From positions 1-19,321 of the forward strand of contig SFMI01000031.1 of NCBI GenBank assembly GCA_004554425.1: 19,321 bases of DNA. The letters run 5' to 3'. The position numbers and the translations under genes are program-made. Position 1 is the stretch's first letter. Each line of letters starts with the position of its first letter. The notes under the pieces are model-generated. The model was not told the origin of the DNA. It was given only the letters and a program-made list of their open reading frames with translations, and searched no databases. Shown here in pieces: positions 1-7,360 of this stretch. Source of the DNA: Candidatus Saccharimonadota bacterium (GTDB lineage Bacteria > Eremiobacterota > Xenobia > Xenobiales > Xenobiaceae).

Positions 1-8
1 AGATACAT
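1..8 (-). CDS. Start of a minus-strand gene running off the left edge
   Basis: Only the first codons are visible. An ATG on the minus strand at 8..6 is preceded by a strong Shine-Dalgarno sequence (AAAGGAG, complement of about 16-22) seven bases upstream. A palindromic operator-like site lies about 45 bases further upstream. The combination of start codon, ideal spacing and upstream dyad supports a real gene start. Nothing can be said about the product. Confidence 0.35.
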
Positions 9-50
9 ATGATTTCTCCTTTCTATAGATTTAGAATAGTACCATGTGTG

Positions 51-75
51 TTACCGTAATATTATATTACAGTAA
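51..75 (-). promoter_or_regulatory. 25-bp AT-rich palindrome, candidate operator
   Basis: TTAC-C-GTAATAT-T-ATATTAC-A-GTAA is a dyad around position 63. It is perfect except for one mismatched pair (C/A). It lies 43-67 bases upstream of the minus-strand start codon at position 8, where a repressor would overlap a promoter. Size and symmetry fit a dimeric repressor. I do not recognise the consensus, so no regulator family is assigned. Confidence 0.45.
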
Positions 76-109
76 GGCTGCAATTTCATCCAAAGTTGAT
101 GCCATTCAT

Positions 110-131
110 CCCACGGTCTAAAGACCGTGGG
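110..131 (+). repeat. Hairpin resembling an IS200/IS605 end or a terminator
   Basis: CCCACGGTC and GACCGTGGG form a perfect 9-bp stem with the loop TAAA, followed by TTTTCTGG. Short GC-rich hairpins of this CCCACG...CGTGGG kind are typical near the ends of IS200/IS605 and TnpB elements, where they also form part of the guide RNA scaffold. No transposase or TnpB fragment is present here. It may instead be a solo end, a small non-autonomous repeat, or a weak terminator. The assignment to an IS family is from memory of such ends and is not proven. Confidence 0.4.
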
Positions 132-156
132 TTTTCTGGCTGGGTATCTTATAAAA

Positions 157-201
157 AATAAACTCGGCTGCTTGATAGAAAGCTGTCGAGTTTATTTTTT
201 T
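157..201. terminator. Bidirectional intrinsic terminator downstream of pncB
   Basis: AATAAACTCG (157-166) pairs perfectly with CGAGTTTATT (187-196). The stem continues inward with a G-T pair, one mismatch and three more pairs, and the loop is at 173-180. A T-run follows on the plus strand (194-201). The A-rich stretch at 151-158 gives a T-run on the minus strand, so it can end transcripts from both sides. It would stop minus-strand transcripts from pncB. Confidence 0.6.
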
Positions 202-236
202 GCCCGTATATATTTCCTAACAACTAACGGCTACAA

Positions 237-276
237 AGCGAAGAGTGATCGCCTGAGTTGATATATGCTCTTCGCT
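237..276 (-). terminator. Weak stem-loop just after the pncB stop
   Basis: AGCGAAGAG (237-245) and CTCTTCGCT (268-276) form a 9-bp stem 20 bases past the pncB stop codon. The loop is long and there is no clean T-run on either strand. It may stabilise the 3' end of the mRNA or aid the stronger terminator at 157-201. Confidence 0.3.
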
Positions 277-295
277 ATGAAAAATTGCTTGAATT

Positions 296-1849
296 TTAGT
301 CATTCAAATTGCGGAATTTGTGTATAAGCTCAATTTTAGCTTCAAGCAATTTTGTCGTTAAGGAAATATGATAAATATGTGGATTGCGCATGCGCAATAC
401 GCCGGTATCCAGAGCATTTAAGTCGTTGAGTCTATTTTGACGCAGCTCTTCCAAACTTGGAGCCGGGCGAGTGCGCTGACCGTTTGTCCAAACTGTCTCC
501 AACATAGGCTCCATACTACTAATATCTTCGCGTTTAATGGTGCGGAACATACTCTTCTCGCTGGGATGATGTAAAATGATACGCTCTTCCAGATCGGGAC
601 GCTCGTCAGCAAAACCAATTAAATCGGCAGTAGCACGGTTGCGCTTATCATAAATGCGCCAAGCTGTTTTGTGGCCTGGGTTGATAAGTTTGGAAATGGA
701 ATTGGATAATTTCATGGCTGGCACCCACTGGCCATTTACTTCTAAAGCCACTAATTTATATACGCCGCCTAAAGAAGATTGACCAGAAGAGGTTATTAGG
801 CGTGTACCTACACCGTAAGAAAGACGTTTTATGACTCGGTCGGCATTGACTCCGTTGCGACTAGCTTCGTCTCTAATCTGAGCGTGAATTTGTAAAATGG
901 TCATCTCGTCCAAATCGTTAGAAAGGACGATGCAAGCGTCGGGGAAGCCGGCTTCGTCCAATACTTTGGAAACTTGCATAGATAAATAAGCTAAGTCGCC
1001 GGAATCTAAGCGTACACCTACAGGCTTATATCCTTTATCGCGCAGTTTCTCAAAAACTGTAATGGCATGAGGTAAACCGCTATTTAAGGTATCGATGGTG
1101 TCGATAAGAAGCAAGCAATTGTCTGGATAAAGATCGGCGTAAGCTTGGAAAGCGTCTAACTCTGATTTACCTAAGGCCATCCAAGTTTGTACCATAGCGT
1201 GGGAGTGAGTTCCTTTGGGAGGCAGACCCATAGCGCAGGATAAGCCTACATTGGAAGTATAGTCACAGCCGCCAATTAGAGCTGCTCTGGCTCCTTGGTT
1301 GCCTCCCAAACCGTGAGCGCGACGCAAGCCAAATTCCATTACCAATTGGCTGCCGCAACTATGGCGTATGCGTGAAGCTTTGGTGGCAATAAGGGTCTGG
1401 AAGTTGATACAATTTAGCAAGGCCGTTTCCAAAATTTGGCCCATTGCTAAAGGGCCTTCTACCATGGTTAGAGGCACATTGGGATGGACTACGCGTCCTT
1501 CGGCCACCGATTTAATGGTTAATTTTTTGAAATTGCCTTCTTCACGCAACCATTCCAAGAAGTCTTTTTCAAAAATTGGTTTGCCAAAACTGTCTTTCTC
1601 TCTGGCAAGGTAGCCCAAAGCTTCGTCGTCGAAGCGGACGCTGTCCATCCAGTCTAGCAACCACTCCAAACCAGCATTGATGCAATATCCGGCTTGGTGT
1701 TCTCCGTAATTGGGATAATTGCGGAAAAAGTGATCGAAGTGGGCTTTTTGTTCATGGATACCGGATTTAAAGTAAAGCTGAGCCATAGTCAGCTGATACA
1801 TGTCGGTAAAAAGGATGCCTTCCATGAGCTTAAATTGAGAAGTGTCCAT
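296..1849 (-). CDS. pncB: Nicotinate phosphoribosyltransferase
   Basis: Salvage enzyme of the Preiss-Handler pathway. It joins nicotinate and PRPP to give nicotinate mononucleotide for NAD synthesis, with ATP hydrolysis in the cytosol. The 517 residues match the long bacterial form. Visible motifs are the N-terminal FTDMYQLTMA, the segment GTHSHAMVQTW (213-223) whose His217 aligns with the phosphorylated catalytic histidine of the GT-x-AHS motif, DTIDTLNSG (250-258), the PRPP-side motif GVRLDSGDL (278-286), LSNDLDE, and YGVGTRL. The ATG at 1849 has AAAGGA about 12 bases upstream, a somewhat long spacing. It follows the hexokinase gene on the same strand after 112 bp, but a possible terminator lies between them. 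Confidence 0.93.
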   Translation of the reverse strand: MDTSQFKLMEGILFTDMYQLTMAQLYFKSGIHEQKAHFDHFFRNYPNYGEHQAGYCINAGLEWLLDWMDSVRFDDEALGYLAREKDSFGKPIFEKDFLEWLREEGNFKKLTIKSVAEGRVVHPNVPLTMVEGPLAMGQILETALLNCINFQTLIATKASRIRHSCGSQLVMEFGLRRAHGLGGNQGARAALIGGCDYTSNVGLSCAMGLPPKGTHSHAMVQTWMALGKSELDAFQAYADLYPDNCLLLIDTIDTLNSGLPHAITVFEKLRDKGYKPVGVRLDSGDLAYLSMQVSKVLDEAGFPDACIVLSNDLDEMTILQIHAQIRDEASRNGVNADRVIKRLSYGVGTRLITSSGQSSLGGVYKLVALEVNGQWVPAMKLSNSISKLINPGHKTAWRIYDKRNRATADLIGFADERPDLEERIILHHPSEKSMFRTIKREDISSMEPMLETVWTNGQRTRPAPSLEELRQNRLNDLNALDTGVLRMRNPHIYHISLTTKLLEAKIELIHKFRNLND

Positions 1850-1891
1850 TTGTCGGTAAAATCCTTTATCAATGATGGATGTAAAAAGTAT

Positions 1892-1949
1892 AAAAAGAGG
1901 TCGATTTCAATGGCCAGAAAAAGATATTATCCGCAACTGAAGACGACCT
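1892..1949 (-). terminator. Possible terminator after the hexokinase gene
   Basis: On the minus strand AGGTCG (complement of 1944-1949) pairs with CGACCT (complement of 1898-1903). A second TTCA/TGAA pairing lies inside, followed by CTTTTT. The loop is long, so strength is doubtful. It sits between the hexokinase stop (1962) and the pncB start (1849). Confidence 0.3.
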
Positions 1950-1961
1950 AGGATCCTAAAA

Positions 1962-3155
1962 CTATAAATACCTGGCGTTACTCAAAGCGGCATAAGCGCA
2001 GCCTATGAGATTGGCATCTTCTACTTTGATAATAGAAAAAGTCATATCGGCAGGAATCAAAGAAGGTAAAAGTTTGGCTACGCGAGGCGCTAAGGCTGGA
2101 TCGGCCCAGTAGCGGCTACCTTCGGCAGTAATGCAAACCCGTCCCTTATTACCTAAAACACGAATTAAGCCAGCTAAACCAGCAGCGATTAAGTCTGCAG
2201 AACGATTTAAAATTGCTTCTGCCAAATCGTCATGCTGACAATCTCGCAACTCTACTAATTGTCCAGTGCCTTTGTATGGGTCAAAGGAGTCACTTTCGCC
2301 ATTGGCTTGTGTGTAGAGGAAAGGCAAATAGTAGCCCGCGACAGCTTTTTCGTAGCGATGCTGACCTGGACTATCTAAGCTTTTGTCCAATTTATCATCA
2401 AATTGGTTAAGGTAAGGTGGATTAAAGTTGCCAGACTCTAAATTTATAGCCATGCTGTCTTGCTTCCATGGGAGCTTACTTAACTTATTGTCGTCTTTTA
2501 CGGCAGTAAAAGCGGCCATGTTGGTACCTGTTCCGGCAATAAGTCCTATATAGTGCTCAAAGTTATGGGCATTGGCTCCGGCCCCAGCCAAAAGAGTAGC
2601 TACGGTGTCATTTAAGACGGTAATAGAATTGGCTTTATAACCACGGCGTTGTAAAGCTTCAAGAAGCATTTTGCCGACTAAATGGCCTTCTACGCCCTGA
2701 ATATGGACATCTTTAGTCCACTGCAGCAACTTTGCATCTGCTTCCGGAGTTGATTGAGCTGGATAAGAAAAACAATAGCCTATGGGCAAGTTGGCTTCCG
2801 GGTTAAGTTGCATGGCCAAAGAAGCTTGCAAATCAAAAAATTCTTCTGCGGAAATAAATTCGCCGTGACGTCCGGCTGGAATGGTAGCATGGACTGGGCC
2901 GGCTTCAAGCTTATGGGTACCATCCGGGTTTAGTTTGATGATAGCCGCTCTGATGTTGGTACCTCCGGTATCAACTACCAATACGGTTCCGCTGATACCT
3001 TGAGGAGGAGGAGCTAAGTAAGCGGGGATAGCTTTTATCTCTTGGCCGTCTCTGACCAAACCTTGTTTGATACGTTCACTGAGTATAGTGGCAGTCTCTT
3101 CGAGTTGTTCCTGGCTAAGAGTAAAACTTGCCAGAAGATCTGGAGTGTGAGCCAT
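1962..3155 (-). CDS. Eukaryote-type hexokinase
   Basis: ATP-dependent phosphorylation of glucose or related hexoses, the first step of glycolysis. It belongs to the hexokinase fold family found in yeast and animals, not the bacterial ROK or Glk types. Signatures are the phosphate-1 motif VDTGGTNIR (61-69), the sugar-binding FSYPAQ (129-134) and WTK (146-148), LNDT with catalytic Asp183, GTGTN (208-212), Glu240 in INLESGNF, Glu269 in PGQHRYEK, and a C-terminal AEGSRYW segment matching the nucleotide loop. At 397 residues it is slightly shorter than a yeast hexokinase (about 480). The ATG at 3155 has TTGAGG about 10 bases upstream. It overlaps the end of the preceding DALR-domain gene by 41 bp in another frame, which suggests translational coupling. 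Confidence 0.9.
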   Translation of the reverse strand: MAHTPDLLASFTLSQEQLEETATILSERIKQGLVRDGQEIKAIPAYLAPPPQGISGTVLVVDTGGTNIRAAIIKLNPDGTHKLEAGPVHATIPAGRHGEFISAEEFFDLQASLAMQLNPEANLPIGYCFSYPAQSTPEADAKLLQWTKDVHIQGVEGHLVGKMLLEALQRRGYKANSITVLNDTVATLLAGAGANAHNFEHYIGLIAGTGTNMAAFTAVKDDNKLSKLPWKQDSMAINLESGNFNPPYLNQFDDKLDKSLDSPGQHRYEKAVAGYYLPFLYTQANGESDSFDPYKGTGQLVELRDCQHDDLAEAILNRSADLIAAGLAGLIRVLGNKGRVCITAEGSRYWADPALAPRVAKLLPSLIPADMTFSIIKVEDANLIGCAYAALSNARYL

Positions 3156-3993
3156 AATTTGTTAGCCTCAAGTTGTATAAATTCAGTGCGCAGCCGACAG
3201 CTTGCGCCAAGTTCAGCAGAGCCTTTTGCTTAGATGGGTCTCCGCTTAAGATTTTAGTACTTCGGTAAAAGTCGTGAAAATCTTTGAGCAAGTTGTTAAG
3301 CTGTCCTTCTAAACGTTTAATTGTTATGGGAAGTTGCGTAGAACTTTTACTGTTTGTTAAATGAACATAATAAAAACAGAGGCTTTCGGTTTGAGCCAGC
3401 AACTGGCGCAATTGCGGTTGCTCATATAGCTGAATTGCTTGGAGAAGCCAAAGCGACTGTGTCGCATGGATATGGCTGTCAGCTTTATTAAGCCAAGCTA
3501 AGCGGTATTCGGCGCGGCGCCAAGCTGGGGAAATAAAGGAATTTGGGGCAATTAAACGCAAGCTTGGCGCCGCGCAGGTGGTAGCTGTCGGTAGAATCGA
3601 CGTTGACAATGTATGTAGGGACAACTTGGCCCAGGCTAAGGCACTTAAAGTGAAAGTTAAGAAATGTCGGTTGGGCGCTTCTATTTGTATATATGCATCT
3701 AAAGGTTGATTTTTATGGATTAAGGGAGGCGCTTGTATATTTATCGCTTTGATCAGGTGGGTCAAATCAGTCTTTGCACCTTGAACCCAAGATGTTATGG
3801 GCAAAAGAAAAGCGCCCTTAAACCAGCGGTTGGGAAAACCGTCTTGGAAAGAGAGCGCCGAAAAACAGGGGCTAATCTCGAGCGAACAGTCAGCTAAATA
3901 TGCTGCCCAAGCCGAGCTTTGTAAAGCCGCGCATAGAGCTGAACGCCAGGTAAAAAAATTTAGTTCGCTCAAACTAGAGCAAATCGCGGTCAT
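3115..3993 (-). CDS. ArgRS-like DALR-domain protein without catalytic core
   Basis: 292 residues. The C-terminal part (about 163-275) looks like the DALR anticodon-binding domain of arginyl-tRNA synthetase: AEYRLAWLNKADSHI corresponds to the ArgRS segment VQYAHARI-like start of that domain, NNLLKDFHDFYRSTKIL (233-249) to the 'LA..F..FY....V' helix, and LNLAQAVGCALNLYNLRL to the last helices. Residues about 55-117, ending in IEAPNRHFLTFTLS, loosely resemble the ArgRS N-terminal tRNA-binding domain, which ends in a 'GPGFINFRLS'-like strand. The Rossmann catalytic domain with HIGH and KMSKS is absent, so aminoacylation is not expected. A tRNA-binding or regulatory role is inference. No good SD precedes the ATG at 3993, and a possible terminator lies immediately upstream. 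The stop codon lies inside the hexokinase gene. Confidence 0.65.
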   Translation of the reverse strand: MTAICSSLSELNFFTWRSALCAALQSSAWAAYLADCSLEISPCFSALSFQDGFPNRWFKGAFLLPITSWVQGAKTDLTHLIKAINIQAPPLIHKNQPLDAYIQIEAPNRHFLTFTLSALAWAKLSLHTLSTSILPTATTCAAPSLRLIAPNSFISPAWRRAEYRLAWLNKADSHIHATQSLWLLQAIQLYEQPQLRQLLAQTESLCFYYVHLTNSKSSTQLPITIKRLEGQLNNLLKDFHDFYRSTKILSGDPSKQKALLNLAQAVGCALNLYNLRLTNYGSHSRSSGKFYS

Positions 3994-3998
3994 GATAT

Positions 3999-4036
3999 AA
4001 AACCGACGGCTGCAGCTGAGGGGTTGAAGGCGTCGG
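3999..4036 (-). terminator. Short hairpin after the TM2 gene
   Basis: CCGACG (4003-4008) and CGTCGG (4031-4036) form a stem read on the minus strand. It is followed by TTTTATAT and lies nine bases after the TM2 gene's stop. It could partly separate the TM2 gene from the DALR gene that starts at 3993. The stem has only six pairs and the loop is 22 bases, so termination may be leaky. Confidence 0.35.
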
Positions 4037-4044
4037 ATAGAGAG

Positions 4045-4251
4045 CTATTCAAAAGTAATGTTGCCGTCGGCGTCTTCCTTTTTCAAAAAGGCGACGACAA
4101 GATCGTAAATAGCCAACAAAGCCGGAATACCAGTCCAGCAGAAAAGAAGGTAGAGTATACCGGCTGTATTCTTTTTGATGTAAAATTTGTGAATACCTAT
4201 GCCCCCTAAGAAGAATGTTATCAACAGATATATTACTTTGTTTACTTTCAT
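4045..4251 (-). CDS. Small TM2-domain membrane protein
   Basis: 68 residues with two hydrophobic segments and the TM2 signature: FFLGGIGIHKFYIKK in the first half, then a turn, then TGIPALLAIYDL before the second helix end. The tail KKEDADGNITFE is charged. TM2 proteins are small inner-membrane proteins of mostly unknown role. An upstream in-frame ATG at 4308 is possible, but the start at 4251 has an ideal GGAG eight bases upstream, so 4251 is chosen. It is the first gene of the minus-strand run and is divergent from the large helical-repeat gene at 4448. Confidence 0.8.
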   Translation of the reverse strand: MKVNKVIYLLITFFLGGIGIHKFYIKKNTAGILYLLFCWTGIPALLAIYDLVVAFLKKEDADGNITFE

Positions 4252-4447
4252 GGCTGATGCTCCTTTTTTTGAAGTAGTTGAGCTGATGCTGCTATAACGC
4301 AACAACATTTTACATCTTCTTCATAAATGTTATTTAACCATTTATTTTTTTATCACTTAATAGTAAAAATTATAAAAAAAAGTCAATTTCTTCTAAAAAC
4401 GTCCTCAAGTAGGAAGTGCTGCTCTAAGGGCGGAAAGAGGGGCGGTC
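4252..4447. promoter_or_regulatory. AT-rich divergent promoter region
   Basis: 196 bp between the divergent TM2 gene and the helical-repeat gene. Positions 4320-4400 are very AT-rich, with poly-T and poly-A runs. A plus-strand TATAAA lies at about 4370-4377 with a poor -35 match upstream. Promoters for both genes must lie here or further out. No clear operator dyad was seen. Confidence 0.35.
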
Positions 4448-7360
4448 ATGAGCCAAGATTTTTTTAATCCCAATTTGTACGAGTCCGCAGCTGATGCTTT
4501 GCAAGCTTTGCGCAGCGATAACATTAACCTAAACCATCGTTTAGGAGCCAGAATTTGCGCTTTGGGGCGCAAACAGATTCTTTTTTCTTTAGCTTTTTTA
4601 GAAGAAGCTGCCGAGTCTGCTGATTTCGCCGATTGTTTGCGTGACAAACGCTGGAATGAGTTGGCTAATGACAACGAAGAAGGGGCCAACACTATATTAA
4701 AAAGCATAGGAGCCAAGGCTCAAGCGCATGGTGGCGCCTTATACATACGTACTGAAGATGAGGCTTGGAGCGCCGTTCCTACTTCGGAAAGTACAGCCTT
4801 AGCTACCACAGGAATGGTGGCTCCGCAAGTGCTTGGACAAGCCAATGTTTCAGCTATAAAAGGTGTACTTTGGGATCGTAACCGTTTGGAAGAAGCCTCG
4901 CTGACCTTATTGGATAGTGAAAATACTTCTGATTTAATAGAAGCTTTTCGCTACTTATTTAGAGCGTCATTAGCATGTCAACAAGATCCGACTGGCTTAT
5001 TGGTTACAGCTTTAAAAAGGGGCAAAGCGGAGCTTTCTTCTGAAGTTGCCAAGCAAGTTCGTGATAATTTAGACAGCAATTTAGGACGCGCTTTGCTCAG
5101 TTTGTTAAGCTTAGACTTAAAAAAATTTAAGGATGCTCTTTTCTATTTTAATCAACCAGAGCAAGGCAAATTCAGAGAACTGTTGGGTACTGTTTTACTT
5201 TCGGCTCTTTTGCCTTTTGTCAAAGAAAAAGAATTTAAAACTCAATTATTGCCTAGCTTACCTCATTTAGCCCCTTTGATCGCTCAATGCGCTGGAAGTT
5301 GTCACACTGCAAAGGCTCAACCAGAGGAGTTTGGGGAACTTACAGAGTTCTTGGACGCACTTTTGGATCAACTGGATACTTTTGAATTGGCTGATCGCTT
5401 TGCTCTGTCTGCTTTTATTTTTGATTTGGCTCCTCATTTTCCCCATTTGGGAGATTATTTACTTAAACGCCTTAAAGTGACCAATATGCCAGGCAGCGTA
5501 GCTTTCTTGAGCAACATTTTATCGCGTTTGCCTAAAAGTGATGAAGCTTACCATTATTTGAAAGATCGTTTGTTGCAACTATTTAATGAGTATGGTAATG
5601 AAGCTGGCTTGAGCCGTCGCTTGCGGGCTACATTTAAGAACTTAGGCACGGCCGTCTTAGAAGACCTTAGCTCAGAGCATTTTTTATCTAACTTAGATGA
5701 AAATAGGCGTATTTTTGTAGTTAATTTGTGGGCTGATTTCCGTCGCTCCGAGCAAGAAAGTACAAGCAAAGCTTCCGAGTGTTCTGAACACAAGCATGAA
5801 GAAGATGGAACATGTGGTTGCTGCCATAAAGATTTTGGGGCTAAGCACGAGCAAGATATGGAAATTTTGCTGTCCGAATTTCACAAGTGGGCTGGAGCTT
5901 GTGTTCGTGGAGAGGTTCTAAATTCTGCTCACATGGAAGAAGTCTTCTCTCATTATGTAATTGGCCGTTTGCTGGCTCAAGACAGAGCTTCCACTCTAGC
6001 TTTGGTTCGCACAAAACAATTAGATTTGCCTAAAGTTAGGGAAGCTTTGCAAAATTTAGATAGTAAGTGGCGCTTTGCTTATTCATTTTTATTTAGTGAA
6101 GCTTGTTCTTTGGATGAACCAGATAATTTGACCGTTTTGTCGCTACTGGCTTCTTGTGGACAGCCAGCTTTGGAATTTAGTTTTAAAGTGGTCAGCGAAG
6201 ACGCCGCTTTGGAATCTGGTGGTGAAGCCTTAAAAGCTGGTACATTTGCTTTATTGCTCCACTGTCCGGAAATACAAAACCTCAATTGCAAGCCAGAAAT
6301 AGAAGATATGGTTGCCAAAGTCTTTGAGTTTCCTAGCCTGAAAGAAGTTGAGCCGCAAGATGAAAATAAAAAGCGCCATATAGTTTCGGCTGTTTGGCAA
6401 AGTTTGGGCTATTTGGGATCGGTACCAGCTATAAGTGATACTTTGCGCATTCGTATAGTTGAGCGGCTTAGTGAAAGGCTTAATGAAAATTCGGCACCCA
6501 AAATTGAAGCCATTTTCAGCATTTATAGAGTAGCAGGCTTACAAGTAAGAGCTCAAATTGAGCATATCTTAGCTCAGGTGTTCAGTGCGAAGGATCCTGA
6601 TCGTCATCTTTTACATTGTTGTTTGCAAGAACTTTTAGATATGCTTAAAGACGGCCCTATGCTGACTGAGCCGGAAGCCTTTGTGGCTTTGCTTTGTCGC
6701 ACCGTTTTGAGCAAAAGCCAAGAACCCAATCTTAACGATGTTATGAAGCAAGTACTGAGCGGCTCAGCTGAGGGAGACGGAGTACAAGTACCACAAGCTT
6801 GGGATCATGCTGATAGAACTTTGGCACTTTCTATTATTGGAGCGGCTGCTTGCCATCCTGATGCCGATGAACATTTGCACCAAATGTTAGTGTTCCGCCT
6901 TTTCTCTTTCTTGGAAGATTGGTTCGAAGGGGTTGAAAAAGGCGTCAATTTATACGCTTATCGAAGCAATCCTATTTGGGGAGCTTTAAGCGAATTGTTA
7001 TTGCGCGATCGCTCGAATTTTACTTTAACTTTGGCCCGTCGGGCAGCGTTGCGCCTTATGGCTAATTATAAAAAACATTTGGAAGGTTGCGATTTGACCC
7101 AAAGCGAGAGCGCCCAAAAGTTTTTACTCAGCGTTTTGGAAGTTAGTAGCGGTGTGAACTTAAAAATGAATGGCTTAAATATAGAATTGGATCGAGCCAT
7201 TATCAATACGCTTGCTGATGTGGTACGTAACAGTCCTCCGGATAACAAAGCTGCTTTGTTCTTGTTAGAACATTTGGCCAAAGAACGTATATTGCGCGAC
7301 GAATTGCAAGAAGATTTGGAAATTTTCTTAGCTCTGCGGGAGCAAAATTCGACTAAATAG
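4448..7360 (+). CDS. Large helical-repeat (HEAT/ARM-like) protein of unknown function
   Basis: 970 residues, no signal peptide and no clear membrane span, so probably cytosolic. Nearly the whole chain consists of amphipathic helices rich in Leu, Ala and Glu, with short loops, in the style of HEAT/ARM alpha-solenoids. No enzymatic motif is recognisable. A hydrophilic insert contains a dense metal-ligand cluster: Cys445, His448, His450, Cys456, Cys458, Cys459 and His460 (C-x2-H-x-H-x5-C-x-C-C-H). A second CAGSCH pair lies near residue 280. The cluster could bind zinc or another metal or a redox centre. The ATG at 4448 has GAGGGG seven bases upstream. The stop overlaps the end of the convergent membrane-protein gene by 33 bp. 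I do not recognise the family; a scaffold role is only inferred from fold type. Confidence 0.8.
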   Translation: MSQDFFNPNLYESAADALQALRSDNINLNHRLGARICALGRKQILFSLAFLEEAAESADFADCLRDKRWNELANDNEEGANTILKSIGAKAQAHGGALYIRTEDEAWSAVPTSESTALATTGMVAPQVLGQANVSAIKGVLWDRNRLEEASLTLLDSENTSDLIEAFRYLFRASLACQQDPTGLLVTALKRGKAELSSEVAKQVRDNLDSNLGRALLSLLSLDLKKFKDALFYFNQPEQGKFRELLGTVLLSALLPFVKEKEFKTQLLPSLPHLAPLIAQCAGSCHTAKAQPEEFGELTEFLDALLDQLDTFELADRFALSAFIFDLAPHFPHLGDYLLKRLKVTNMPGSVAFLSNILSRLPKSDEAYHYLKDRLLQLFNEYGNEAGLSRRLRATFKNLGTAVLEDLSSEHFLSNLDENRRIFVVNLWADFRRSEQESTSKASECSEHKHEEDGTCGCCHKDFGAKHEQDMEILLSEFHKWAGACVRGEVLNSAHMEEVFSHYVIGRLLAQDRASTLALVRTKQLDLPKVREALQNLDSKWRFAYSFLFSEACSLDEPDNLTVLSLLASCGQPALEFSFKVVSEDAALESGGEALKAGTFALLLHCPEIQNLNCKPEIEDMVAKVFEFPSLKEVEPQDENKKRHIVSAVWQSLGYLGSVPAISDTLRIRIVERLSERLNENSAPKIEAIFSIYRVAGLQVRAQIEHILAQVFSAKDPDRHLLHCCLQELLDMLKDGPMLTEPEAFVALLCRTVLSKSQEPNLNDVMKQVLSGSAEGDGVQVPQAWDHADRTLALSIIGAAACHPDADEHLHQMLVFRLFSFLEDWFEGVEKGVNLYAYRSNPIWGALSELLLRDRSNFTLTLARRAALRLMANYKKHLEGCDLTQSESAQKFLLSVLEVSSGVNLKMNGLNIELDRAIINTLADVVRNSPPDNKAALFLLEHLAKERILRDELQEDLEIFLALREQNSTK

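Noticed and set aside
1694..1951. 85-codon plus-strand ORF antisense to the start of pncB
   Set aside because: A shadow of pncB codons; no SD and no recognisable protein pattern.
3115..3155. Frameshift joining the DALR protein to hexokinase
   Set aside because: Hexokinase has its own SD and a complete motif set, so an overlap of two genes is the simpler view.
4252..4308. Upstream start for the TM2 protein
   Set aside because: The extra 19 residues are Ser-rich and not TM2-like; the ATG at 4251 has an ideal GGAG.
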